Part shown: positions 1 through 8,844 of the stretch, piece by piece
Numbering within the stretch: the stretch's first letter is position 1
Layout of the letters: each line of letters starts with the position of its first letter
Assembly: GCF_000003605.2 (NCBI RefSeq)
Contig: NW_003139838.1
Span: forward strand, 31,046 to 44,262
DNA: 13,217 nucleotides
DNA from: Saccoglossus kowalevskii
Taxonomy: Eukaryota > Hemichordata > Enteropneusta > Harrimaniidae
Reading direction: 5' to 3'
Program-made: the position numbers and the translations under genes
The notes under the pieces: model-generated
What the model saw: the letters and a program-made list of their open reading frames with translations, nothing else
The model's database searches: none
What the model was told of the DNA's origin: nothing

Positions 1-552
1 TCTTGTTAAAAACCGCAAGTGCAATTGCTTTGATATTACATATATAGGTACTACATGTGGACCTCTCTCAGATTTGTTCATTTCATGATGATGTCTTCAA
101 TTCTCTAATTTTCGTGAATATTTTTGTAATTTTTGGTAAAAAGTGATATTTTTGACTTCTTGTTAAAAACCAATAGTTCAATTGCTTTGATATTACATAT
201 TTAGATACTACATGTAGACCTTTCTCAGATTTGTTCATTTCGTGATGATATCTTGGATTCTATAATTTTGGTGAATATTTTTGTCATATTTGGTAAAAAG
301 TGATATTTTCGACTTCTTGTTAAAAACCAAAAGTTCAATTGCTTTGATATTACATATATAGATACTACATGTAGACCTTTCTCAGATTTGTTCATTTCGT
401 GATGATATCTTCAATTCTCTAATTTTGGTGAATATTTTGGTCATTTTTGGTAGAAAGTGATATTTTCGACTTCTTGTTAAAAACTGTAAGTCCAATTGCT
501 TTGATACTATACATATTGTTCATTTTCTGATGATGTCTTCAGTTCTTTAATT
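1..552. repeat. 157-bp tandem satellite array, 3.5 units, cut by the window's left edge
   Basis: Three consecutive units of exactly 157 bp (1-157, 158-314, 315-471) each begin TCTTGTTAAAAAC and end TGATATTTTYGACT or a close variant. A fourth partial unit (472 to about 552) has lost roughly 30 bp around the TACTACATGTAGACC segment and then fades out. By eye, units 2 and 3 differ at about 8 positions (near 95% identity) and units 1 and 3 at about 13 (near 92%). The units are AT-rich and no long reading frame runs through them. The array starts at base 1 inside a unit pattern, so it probably continues to the left. Decay towards the right end fits an array margin. Confidence 0.95.
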
Positions 553-2816
553 GAAATGTGCATTTCTAACAGCGGAGCTATCTCAGCCAATAGGCTGCTT
601 GTTTACCATCTTTCATCACAGCTATTGCATTTCTGTCATGGAAATTATTCAAGCCCACCGCGATATCCATAGTGAGACATTCAAACCACCGAAACTTGCT
701 GAATGGTAACTTTCACCATGATTGATTAACGCCTAGGCTAATAAGGAAGCGGTGTTGAGTTGACCTCTATAATGGAACACTAGTAGTGATGTCATTCTTA
801 ACCAATCGGTAAAGCGAATGCTTAAAGGTCAAAGATGATTGCCAGAAGGTAAACAAAGGCATCGTGCAACCCCATTTTTCTTGTCTCTTTATTCTGATTA
901 GACGTGAATTAAAAGTGCCGAGCTGACAGATAGCGAAATTCGTGGATTAAATATGCTAAGTCCAAATTGTGAGGGACGACATTGAAGAACTCAAGACAAA
1001 GCTGTAGGGATTTTGTTCGTTCACCAGAGTGACTCCAACTTGAACTTTCAAGGTTTTCACTTTTACGAAGATAGCAATGAACATACAAATAGAGATCTGA
1101 TATGTTTTTTTCAAACAACTATGAACTTTCGTGATTTTACTGCGTAAATTATTATTGATCTTGTATGGCTGTTAATGCAGTATTTGTCAAAACCGGAAAT
1201 AATTCACGCATATGGGGCCGTGTTTGTCGGCAGGGAAATTGAAATGATCCTTCACTGTCGATTTTTATTTTTTTTGGTTTATTTGTCACATTCTAAGCAA
1301 TAAATTATTTCTTGTTACACTTCTAATGCTGTATATTGTTCATTTATTTCTGTTGCATGTTTTCATTTGCCGTTCTATTCCCTGTCGCAGTTCGATCTGC
1401 GTGTTGCCAATTTTCTCAATTTTTCGTGTTTTTTTTGCCGGGGATATCCAGACAAACACCCACCCCTTCTTTTTGGTGATTTTCCTTGTTCAAGACCCTG
1501 GGCTCTTACCCGGATAAATACGGTATAATAAAAGCCAATGTGGCTTAAACTGTTTTATCCTTAGCGTCAGCCCAGCATTGGTAACTACTAGTAGAATAGT
1601 GTTTTGGTTTGTCATGTCTGACTCATATTTGATATTACCATGAATCATCATGACCTTTATGATGTTGGAAGCAAACGTGAAAGATATTAACATTAATTAC
1701 GATCTCACCTCTCGCCTCTCAGCCTCTGCATTCTTCCTGTTCTTTTTGTGTTCATATTTCAAAGACTGCATTTGCTTAAAAAATTGCATTAAATTTAATT
1801 TTATTCTATGCTAGATCATTTAAATATGATTTATTTTGACCAGAGACGCACATGTATCTTATTTGCATGCATTGTTGTAAATATGTATGTTATACAAAAA
1901 GTTGCAGTCTGTGTCTATTCTATTAAAATGCTAGTTACTCATGCTGTGGAAGTGGGAGGGGTATCATCACCTGCACAATTAGGTAATAGTATGGTGGCAT
2001 AAAAACAGATGTAAAAAAAAAAAAGAGGTTTGAATGTAATCTTAATACATATACATGTACAATTTTAATACATATATCATAGCTGATTGAATGTGTTTTA
2101 TCTGTTAATGCTTGGTTTACTGATTATTCATTTGTTGAAGTCTTAATTCATCAGTATAAATAGAACTATAAGCATGAGTTTGTGGGTATGTCAAGGTCTC
2201 AATTCCAGTGTGTCAACCAAGAAGGTGTTGAAGAGTTAATATTGTGAATAAAAATTGAGACAATGTATTAAATCTTTACCATAGTATGGTGTGTTACATA
2301 TACATGCCTAAACGGTCAGTTAACCATAGTGGAAAAAGAAGTCAGTCTGTGAATGGGGAATATAAGTATTGTGTAGATGAGTGTTTGTAAACGTTACAAT
2401 CATTGGGTATATTAGACTAAAAGATGTCTATAATTGGCTAATTAACAACCTTAAAGTCCTCCAACTGTTTTGACAAATATGTGTGGTATTTAAAGTGTAG
2501 GACTAATATCTACTTCAATCTGTTATGACTTGTTGGAGTTCATATCTTTCTTTGTCTATGAATTAAAGGATTTCACCTCAAATGGCCTTAAGTTGACTGA
2601 TCAGCAGCTGTTTGCCATAAATTGATGTATATGTGGAATGGGCGGTTTAACATAAATGTGTAGAGACTGCACATGTGTGCTTGATTATCCAAGGACACAC
2701 ATTTTGATTTACATTGTCTTCTCTGTGCTGAAAATAATTCATGACAGCGAGATAGCTCATTTGATTTTTGTACATAATTTTCTATTTATGTACATTATAT
2801 TAGATGTCGGTGTATA
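553..2816. other. non-coding stretch, no gene recognised
   Basis: I see no exon with a convincing reading frame and splice sites. The reading frames at 909-1118 (-), 1326-1517 (+), 1490-1693 (-) and 1808-2002 (+) match no family I recognise and look like chance in AT-rich DNA. A possible exception is the 1326-1517 frame, discussed as a finding because it contains FFAGDIQTN. An A12 run lies at about 2011-2022. Two CCAAT words (near 575 and 800) occur without any following gene, so I do not call a promoter. Confidence 0.5.
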
Positions 2817-2903
2817 ATTCCAAATATGGAATGATTACGCACGTAAAAACAAACATGGCAGCCACCAGAGTTTGACCGGACTCCACACAAAGAAATTTGC
2901 TGA
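2817..2903 (+). repeat. dispersed repeat, copy 1 (contains a CC(A/T)6GG box)
   Basis: This stretch matches 5074-5177 in the same orientation. Shared blocks are ATTCCAAATATGGAA, then a TTAYGCRCGTAA block, then a GTTTGACC block, then CTCCACAYAAAGAA and TTYGCYGA. Copy 2 has about 14 extra bases in the middle. Inside lies CCAAATATGG (2820-2829), which fits the CArG consensus CC(A/T)6GG of SRF/MADS-box factors. This copy also has AACATGGCAGCCACC, a start-codon-like context, but it is followed after only five codons by TGA. The unit may extend to about 3071, where a second block resembles 5250-5292. Confidence 0.75.
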
Positions 2904-2972
2904 TTCTGTTCTAAACTTTTTGGATTTCAGCATTCTCATGATATATATTAATAAGATGTATAATAATAATAA

Positions 2973-3071
2973 TACCTCAAGTATGCACTCAGACAGTACG
3001 TCGTCGCATCGACCTCAGCTGCGCATCAGTTGGTACTTCCTCTGTACTGTCTTTATGCATACTTTGAGGTA
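2973..3071. repeat. 99-bp fold-back (inverted-repeat) element
   Basis: The left arm at 2973-2999 (TACCTCAAGTATGCACTCAG...) is nearly the reverse complement of the right arm at 3044-3071 (ending ATGCATACTTTGAGGTA), with a few mismatches and a one-base bulge. A GC-richer 44-base loop (3000-3043) separates them. It sits directly after an (AAT)n run at 2961-2972. This is the shape of a small MITE or fold-back transposon. A miRNA-like hairpin is possible but less likely. No clear target-site duplication is visible. Confidence 0.7.
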
Positions 3072-4587
3072 TCCTCGCAATAACCTCATATTTATTTCAT
3101 ACCAAGCACTAAAAATAATACAATTTACCATTTCGTAAAAATCTTTTCTGCATTCATACAAATTTTTGGGAGTAAACTATGTTGCCAACTGGAACATATT
3201 CTTGGTATTGGCATCAGTAAGGTAAAACTGACATATTTCATAATTGTCTAAACATTTTGTTTGTTTTCATTTGACACAGAAGCTCTGTAGAATCCCACAA
3301 TTGATCACAAGTATGATAGTATTTTGCGGTATGATACTGGTGTGCTGAAAATGAAGTTTTCTCTTGCATGCATTGAGCATTTTTGGTCAAACCATGTACA
3401 AAGGATTGGAATATATATTCTACTTTCATTTTATGGTGGTCCATGCATTTGTAGGTTGTATTTTTGACACACCACAAAATGACTGTACTATAATTCAGTT
3501 TGAGAATGACTCATAATATCATCATAACCTGTGACTTGGATTTTAATAAAAAATATCCTGTAAGCAGTATACCGGTAGATTACATATGTTAGATGATCAA
3601 CCTACTCATGATCTAGCAGGCGTACGTGCTATAGCACACATTAATTAAATGCTAGTGTATTGCACAATATTAAAAATGTTTTGTCCTAAAGTACGCGCAC
3701 TGTGCTCTCTGATGTTACTAACCTTGGCCTTCTAATTTTCATGTTTTCATGGTCAGTATAAAGATTTACTTGCTGATACCCTTGCATGTATGATAAAGAG
3801 GTCATTTGCATTATTATAAGAGCATACATGTAGTTCTATATGTGTTCTATTCTTTTGAGTGCTTAAGGCTAAAGTCAACCTTAGGCACCATCCACAAAAT
3901 AGTTAGTATAATATATTATATTTCCGTTATATTCTGATTTTGACATGAACATTTGATAGAAACTTTTCATCACTCCCCATTGAATTATTTTTACCATGGA
4001 AACCAATGATAAATTGCTCAAAAATCTCTATTTCCTACTGATATGACCTGTGTCTTGTAATAGTAGTTTGCTGATCATATTATGATTATGGTGCTAATAA
4101 TTTCCAGCTGCGAGACGTATTTCCCATATATGCTCTGACAACCTAATGTAGAATGCTACTCGCAAGTTTTTTACATGTCCGCATATTTTATATAAATATG
4201 GCATTATTCTATTTAGTATTAGTCAGTCAACAGTACGTACACTTTTTTTGGTTCACTGTCAATCTGCTTTTTGAGAAAAATGGTAAAATAATATGCATAA
4301 AATGTTATTTTAGCAGCGGTTTCCATAATGATAAATTAGTTAAAACTTCTAGTACATGTCACTGTGCTAAATTTTGATATGTATTAGTTTCCTAGAAAAC
4401 AATGGTAAAATGCCCTAAAACAGAAAAAAATCCATTTTGTACATTGATTTGTCTGAACAGAGTATGGTGACCCCATATTTTTATTCCATATATATAAATG
4501 TGAAGAAAATGACAATATTTTTACTTCTGTGTTGCATTCTACCTTAAATACAATGTGATCCATTAATTATCTATCCATATATTTCAG
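3072..4587. other. non-coding, AT-rich, probably intronic or intergenic
   Basis: No exon is supported. The frames at 3238-3477 (-) and 4153-4377 (+) have no recognisable motif. A perfect 12-bp palindrome GTGCTATAGCAC lies at 3626-3637, flanked by CTAGCA (3613-3618) and TGCTAG (3651-3656), which extends the inverted symmetry. The stretches near 3990-4030 and 4390-4430 share related words (a GAAA-CAATG-TAAA pattern) and could be diverged copies of one dispersed repeat. The last 20 bases form the polypyrimidine/acceptor context of the exon at 4588. Confidence 0.5.
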
Positions 4588-4818
4588 GCCGATAAAGAAC
4601 GCCTATCACAAGCAAAACTGAAATATGGTAAATTTAGCTTTGGCAACCCATTTACTGCCTTACAAAGAGACACAGATGAGGGCGCTGTTGCTGGTACTAA
4701 GAATACCAATATGCCATGCAGTCCTATGGTACACCTAGAAGCACTGATGGAGCAACACCAGAAAGCAAAAGATAAAATGGTAAAACAGCTAAAGGAACTT
4801 GATGAAAGCCATGCTAAG
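4588..4818 (+). CDS. internal exon of an unrecognised host gene, coiled-coil-like
   Basis: This is the best host coding candidate. It is preceded by an acceptor (TATATTTCAG ending at 4587) and followed by a donor (GCTAAG|GTACAC, GT at 4819-4820). Its 231 bases give 77 codons with no stop, in phase 0 at both ends. The translation begins ADKERLSQAKLKYGKFSFGN and ends in a charged helix (LEALMEQHQKAKDKMVKQL, about residues 51-69) rich in K, E, Q and L, as in a coiled coil. The first part contains a KYGKFSFGNPF segment that could be a short linear motif. No flanking exon is identified with confidence, although 12307-12376 could be the terminal exon of the same gene. I do not recognise the family. 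The opposite strand is also open here but gives a low-complexity Ser/Cys product without splice logic, so I read it as a shadow. Confidence 0.75.
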
Positions 4819-5073
4819 GTACACATCTTTGGTATAGTGCTCATTATTATTTGTCATGTCTAGTGTTTATAAACTAAATTCAAATACTTTTACTGGAATG
4901 CTAAAAAATGTGCTCTATTAGTGTATAGCACATATTTATGTGAATTACGAAACTGTTTCTATAGTTAAATAGTAGTATTATACATCTGTCACCATAACGC
5001 CATAAGTTACAGCGTGCCGTAATTTTGCGGTATTGCACTGTGTAGTTTCATCCTACTTAATTAGGAAACGCAC
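4819..5073. other. intron start after the 4588 exon, nothing recognised
   Basis: The stretch begins with the GTACAC donor and continues as AT-rich sequence with no open frame or repeat that I can name. Confidence 0.4.
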
Positions 5074-5177
5074 ATTCCAAATATGGAACGGTTATGCGCG
5101 TAAGCGTCTTGTAATTCTAAAAAAAATCATAGCTACCCCATAGGTTTGACCAGGCTCCACATAAAGAAGTTCGCCGA
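5074..5177 (+). repeat. dispersed repeat, copy 2 (contains a CC(A/T)6GG box)
   Basis: This is the second copy of the repeat at 2817-2903, in the same orientation. CCAAATATGG is conserved exactly at 5077-5086. The CTCCACATAAAGAAGTTCG block at the right end matches copy 1 with scattered transitions. Compared with copy 1 it has an extra segment of about 14 bases after CGCGTAAGCG, and the ATGGCAGCC word has decayed. Further right, 5250-5292 (CCTCTACGTGGACAGTATGC) resembles 3039-3062, so the full unit may be about 220-255 bp. Confidence 0.7.
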
Positions 5178-5213
5178 CCAGGACTATTGTCCCATTGTTA
5201 TTATAATTACGCA

Positions 5214-5240
5214 GCGACCAGCAAAGGTCCTGCTGGTCGC
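5214..5240. repeat. perfect 10-bp inverted repeat (hairpin)
   Basis: GCGACCAGCA (5214-5223) and TGCTGGTCGC (5231-5240) are exact reverse complements around the 7-base loop AAGGTCC. It lies just after repeat copy 2, at the position where copy 1 is followed by its fold-back element, so it may be part of that repeat. It is not a bacterial terminator. Confidence 0.7.
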
Positions 5241-5520
5241 GTTAGGTGTTGTAAACACTGGACAAGTCCCTCTACGTGGACAGTATGCATGTAATTAAAA
5301 TGATAATAAACACAACAAGGTCAAAATTAGCACCTCATTGTTCGCTAGAAAAAGCTTTCAGACGATCACTGTTGGCTGTAACTTTCATCTTTGCCGGCAT
5401 ACACCGCGGTAATCACCAGCCAACGACATGCTAAATATATGACCGGCAGCGTATATTATATATGCCGATGCTGGGGTTCACTGATTCAGTCAAAATAATA
5501 AGTAATTCACACCATAAGAG

Positions 5521-5529
5521 TATAAATAA
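5521..5529 (+). promoter_or_regulatory. TATA-box-like motif upstream of the + strand hAT relic
   Basis: TATAAATAA lies about 120 bases upstream of the ATG at 5648 that opens the transposase relic, a spacing compatible with a short 5' UTR. AT-rich DNA produces such words often, so this is a position-based suggestion only. Confidence 0.35.
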
Positions 5530-5647
5530 AATCAAAATCGGCTCAGAGCATCACTTCTCTTGTGTCTTCTTGAGATAAAGTGCATATATTCCCTGCTGCA
5601 GGAAATTTTAATTCAACAGTTTTTCGCGAAGTTATCATATCACGACC

Positions 5648-6858
5648 ATGTCTCTGTCAAAGATTGGTGTCACGGTTACACCAAAACGCAAGCTCGATAC
5701 TAGTAATCAAGAAAACCAGCTACCAACTCCAAAGAAGTCAAAACCAGATGCTAGTATCAACAGTCCTATTCGTCAAAGCAAGCAGGCATTGAAGTTTCGA
5801 AAAGAGTGGACACAAGGCCGAGAATGGTGGTTGATTTATCAAAGTGGAGAAGGCAGGTTCTGTAAATTATGCCAGAAATATGACAAGCGCCCATTCGATC
5901 GCGAAAACTTGGAACAAGGCTCCCTGTACACGGCTTTGTCTGTGCAGCGTGAAAGATCACGAAGCGACATCTGCTCATCAGTTAAACTTGAGTTATTGAT
6001 GGAAGCCAGTCAAAATATCGCTACAGTTATCCAGCCTGAAGTCAACAGAGACGCCATAACATTGGCTTTCAAGTGATTATATTTTCTGACCAAGTGACGC
6101 GTCCCACACATAATTAATTCTGAGCTGCTATTAGACTTGCTGACGCAAATTGGATTTTCTGTAAAAGATGACCTGCACATTGCAAAGAATGTGACCTATT
6201 GTAGTGATGATTCAATTCAAAAATGCTAAATTTAATTTCTGAACAGCTCGAAGAATCCACACTATTGCAGATGAAGAAATCAGACTTTTTTCTCTGTGTT
6301 ATTGCTGTGTGATATTTTACCACACATTTCCGGTCTATGTAAATTGTTTCAGGCTCGGGAGTTTGAACATAGTTTGATTTAATCGCTTGAATCAATCCAG
6401 CATTTGAAAACCAATGATGGCCAGTATTTCCAGCAGCTGCCAGAAATTATTGCAGAACTGGAGGTCTGCAACATTGCCGTTAAAAAACGAGTCGACGATG
6501 ACAATTTCATTAACAACCATGTTCAAGTAATGTATATCGACACACTGATTGCCAATGTGGAACGAAGATTACCAGCTGAAGACGTCTGCACACTAACTTC
6601 AGTATTTTCGACCCTGATCACTTACGCAATTGCAATTCAACATATGGCAATGAAGCAGTGAAATCATTTGTACTTAATTTTTTACAGAAAGCAACCGAAC
6701 CAGATAAAACAGCAGTGGCCGTCAACGAATGGAATAACTTCAAGAATTACCCGCGCGAATCAATCCTGAAGCAAGACGTAAAATCTGATTTGATCATCAA
6801 AATTCTTTGCAAAACCACACTCGTCCAAGAAGTCCCTCAGGGCTTCCTGAAAAAAAAA
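5648..6858 (+). pseudogene. decayed hAT transposase (TTF zinc finger / DUF4371 type), internally deleted
   Basis: An ATG at 5648 opens 142 codons. These comprise a Lys/Pro-rich basic N-terminus (PKRKL, PKKSKP, possible nuclear localisation signals) and a TTF-type zinc-finger region with FRKEW at about residue 50, WWLIYQSG at about 60-67 and CKLCQKY at about 72-78. The downstream His ligands expected in the family are not visible (VQRERSRSD instead of an H...H pattern). The frame continues after TGA at 6074-6076 (LYFLTK), after TGA at 6095-6097 (RVPH...ELLLDLLTQIG) and up to TAA at 6227-6229. A frameshift then leads to NLISEQLEES and KSDFFLCVIAV, which ends at TGA 6310. After a gap of about 90 bases homology resumes with LKTNDGQYFQQLPEI and YIDTLIANVERRLP (6404-6640). 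A further frameshift gives YGNEAVKSFVLNF and EWNNFKNYP (6625 onwards). The stretch from the first catalytic Asp to the C-terminal third is missing, and so is the dimerisation domain. Family assignment rests on recognised motifs, not a search. Confidence 0.85.
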
Positions 6859-6859
6859 G

Positions 6860-7137
6860 TAACATAAATTGTTAAATTGGGCAAGGCATGAAGAACGGGC
6901 ACTCAGCCGCCTCAATAAGATGCTGCTATAATTTTAAAGCACTCATTTATGGGGCCAAAAACCTACTCAGATAGTACGGAGTCTTGCTGTTTGCACGGCT
7001 GAATTTTCGTAGTAGTTATACAACATTTAAAGTGTGTCGTTAAACATCTTACCTTAAGGCACGGTTTTCGCAGAGCTGCCCATAGCCAATGCCAAACGAT
7101 GAGCCACACAGTGACTTCTGACTGTCATGGGGGAAAC
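6860..7137 (-). pseudogene. hAT relic exon 5 (HCVAHRLALA block), truncated at its 3' end
   Basis: After the acceptor CAATTTCAG|GTTTCC (exon start 7137) the exon reads PMTVRSHCVAHRLALAMG. It then stays in one frame through five stops: TAA 7054, TAA 7027, TGA 6967, TGA 6943 and TAA 6934. Between them lie GKMFNDTL, YYENSAVQTARLRTI and RRLSARSSCLAQFNNL, which fit the family order (the last resembling the usual RWLS block with W changed to R). Homology ends abruptly where the opposite-strand hAT relic begins, near 6860. Confidence 0.75.
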
Positions 7138-7234
7138 CTGAAATTGATTAGTAAAATTTTTTCAATGATTATGCAAAATGCAATGATTTGCCATTTATTG
7201 CGTTCATGGCTTTTGAGCCTTAAATCAATGTTAC

Positions 7235-7402
7235 TATGCGATGGGTGGAACTTGCGCGTTTTAGTTGTGTTGCAACTCCTTTATTACGGCCGACCATGAC
7301 CCTGTCACTGCCAAATCCGGCTAGTTTACTCGTGTCAAGTTTATTGTAATTGGCAAAGGACAAAAATTTGGCCGTGATGCCATCGGCATTTGCGGACTTG
7401 AT
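7235..7402 (-). pseudogene. hAT relic exon 4 (second catalytic Asp)
   Basis: Fifty-six open codons lie between TTTTGTTTTGTAG|ATCAAG (acceptor) and ATA|GTAACA (donor, GT at 7234-7233), phase 0 at both ends. It contains KLAGFGSDRVMVGRNKGVA, where Asp in GSD corresponds to the second catalytic Asp of hAT transposases. The usual GSDGA..VM spacing is shortened. Confidence 0.8.
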
Positions 7403-7559
7403 CTACAAAACAAAAATGAAAATTTGACACCCACTGCGTATACTTGTTGAGTAATTATGAATAGCGCAATTACTATGTTGAAAAAGAAATAAATATTTCA
7501 TAAAAATAATGATTATTATTTACAAATCATAATAGCCTATACAGAAACAAATAACGTAC

Positions 7560-7711
7560 CACTTCTGTTCTCATGAAAGTGGCCGTTGGTTCTCCTTCCT
7601 TGAGGTACATGTACTTCCCGTAGATGAGAAGCTGCTCAGTTACCGATATATCGGTTGATTCATCTATCAACATGACAAACAACGATTTCTGCAGCTCTTC
7701 CAGCTTTGCCT
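7560..7711 (-). pseudogene. hAT relic exon 3 (first catalytic Asp)
   Basis: The exon encodes EAKLEELQKSLFVMLIDES and TDISVTEQLLIYGKYMYLK, the most diagnostic block of the element; the Asp of LIDEST is the expected first catalytic residue. The acceptor TATCAG|AGGC (exon start 7711) gives the phase 1 that exon 2 requires. Another acceptor, TTTTGTAG ending at 7725, is stronger by sequence but would put the frame out of phase. The donor is GAAGTG|GTACGT (GT at 7559-7558), phase 0. Confidence 0.8.
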
Positions 7712-7864
7712 CTGATAGTTTGACCTACAAAAATTATATATCATCTTAAAAGACTAGAGCGTTGGAGAACAGCAGGCCATGATATCCACTTCAAAATTTG
7801 GTACCATGAAATTTATTTTGTGATTGGTTATCAATGGGATGGGGAGAGTGGTGAAAATGCTTAC

Positions 7865-8266
7865 CTAGACACCAGACGATCTCATTCATCGTCCTCTTCG
7901 AGGTGTACGACGAATCCGCATCCAAGTTCAGGGAATCAAAGTATGTGCATCCCAGATCCTTGACCAACGATAACAATAGCTTGTAATTTGTAGTATCTCC
8001 CGCTTTATAAGCCAGTACATACATTGCGGCAATGAAGGCAATCTGTTGTACTGTCACCATTGATGTCACGGCAGCCTCAATCCCAATGTTTTCTCACACT
8101 CTCAGCTTGTCCTTCCAGGCTGACAGCAACGTCATGAAAGGTACTCTTCTGATGTTCTTAAATTTGGTTCTCTCTCTGACTGACTTACAAGGCACCTCCG
8201 TCCACACCTTCACCTCAGTCCTTGCATGCTGCCTGTGCTTAATGCAGAACTTACACAGCATCCCTT
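7865..8266 (-). pseudogene. hAT relic exon 2 (second half of the zinc finger and DUF4371 start)
   Basis: The acceptor is TTATTTGTTCTTTCAG, ending at 8267, and the exon opens GMLCKFCIKH (CxxC plus H). It continues through VWTEVPCKSVRERTKF, a family-like segment in which the expected second zinc ligands are not clear. An in-frame TGA at 8094-8096 fits a CGA to TGA transition. The frame then runs on unchanged through NIGIEAAVTSMVTVQQ, AAMYVLAYKAGDTTNYKLLL and SYTSKRTMNEIVWCL. The donor is TCTAG|GTAAGC (GT at 7864-7863), phase 1. Confidence 0.8.
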
Positions 8267-8829
8267 CTGAAAGAACAAATAAATCATCAAATGACGACAT
8301 GCAGGTGACCCTATTGTACATTGCTGGATTGCTTGTGGTCAATACGATTTATAAGTATATCATAATAATTATTGGAGTTATTTTTGGCCACATTGTTTTT
8401 AATTGTCGGATGTCAGGAGAAATAAAGAATCTGGAAAGTACTGGAAAATTATAGTCGAACCAAGGAACTACCGTACTAATGGATCGAAAAAGATATTTTG
8501 ATATAATGTAAAAGGCTAAGGGGTTAATGGTCTTAAAGCCGTTAATACAAGCCTACCTGCACGAAAGTAGCGCTTTCGCCTTCGTTCGCGGTCCTTTGAT
8601 GAACGCCGCTCGTAAGTGAATGAAGTCAATCCAATAACGCACCTGAATTCACGAAATGGAGGTGTAAGCACGAAATCACCCTGAGTGGTTTATTCTGAAG
8701 GAAATGTACTGTGAATTGCTATTAAAATTCATAAATGCATTATATATTGTATAATGAGGTCAACATGGTAAAGGTCACACTGCAGACCTAACTTGGTGGC
8801 ACATTGAAATTTGAGTTTGTCGTCGTTGC

Positions 8830-8844
8830 AAAAAGTAACTCGTA
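8830..8844. repeat. SINE target-site duplication, left copy
   Basis: AAAAAGTAACTCGTA is identical to 9298-9312. Because the SINE tail is poly(A), the exact number of leading A that belongs to the duplication is ambiguous; GTAACTCGTA is certain. Confidence 0.9.

Noticed and set aside
824-840. AGGTCAAAGATGA resembling a nuclear-receptor DR1 site
   Set aside because: The second half-site has two mismatches and there is no nearby gene start.
2856-2877. ATGGCAGCCACC start-codon-like context in repeat copy 1, possible first exon
   Set aside because: The frame closes after a few codons, the word is not conserved in copy 2, and no donor fits an upstream stop-free frame.
4584-4844. Minus-strand open frame opposite the 4588 exon
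   Set aside because: It is a Ser/Cys/Phe-rich antisense shadow without splice logic; the plus strand has both splice sites and a coiled-coil composition.
5580-5792. Open frame overlapping the start of the + strand hAT relic in another frame
   Set aside because: The frame starting at 5648 carries the zinc-finger motifs; this one is a shadow.
7051-7056. Strong donor-like CTTAAG|GTAAGA on the minus strand inside hAT exon 5
   Set aside because: The same reading frame continues beyond it with family-like residues (GKMFNDTL, YYENSAVQTARL), so no intron is needed; the TAA is read as a disabling mutation.
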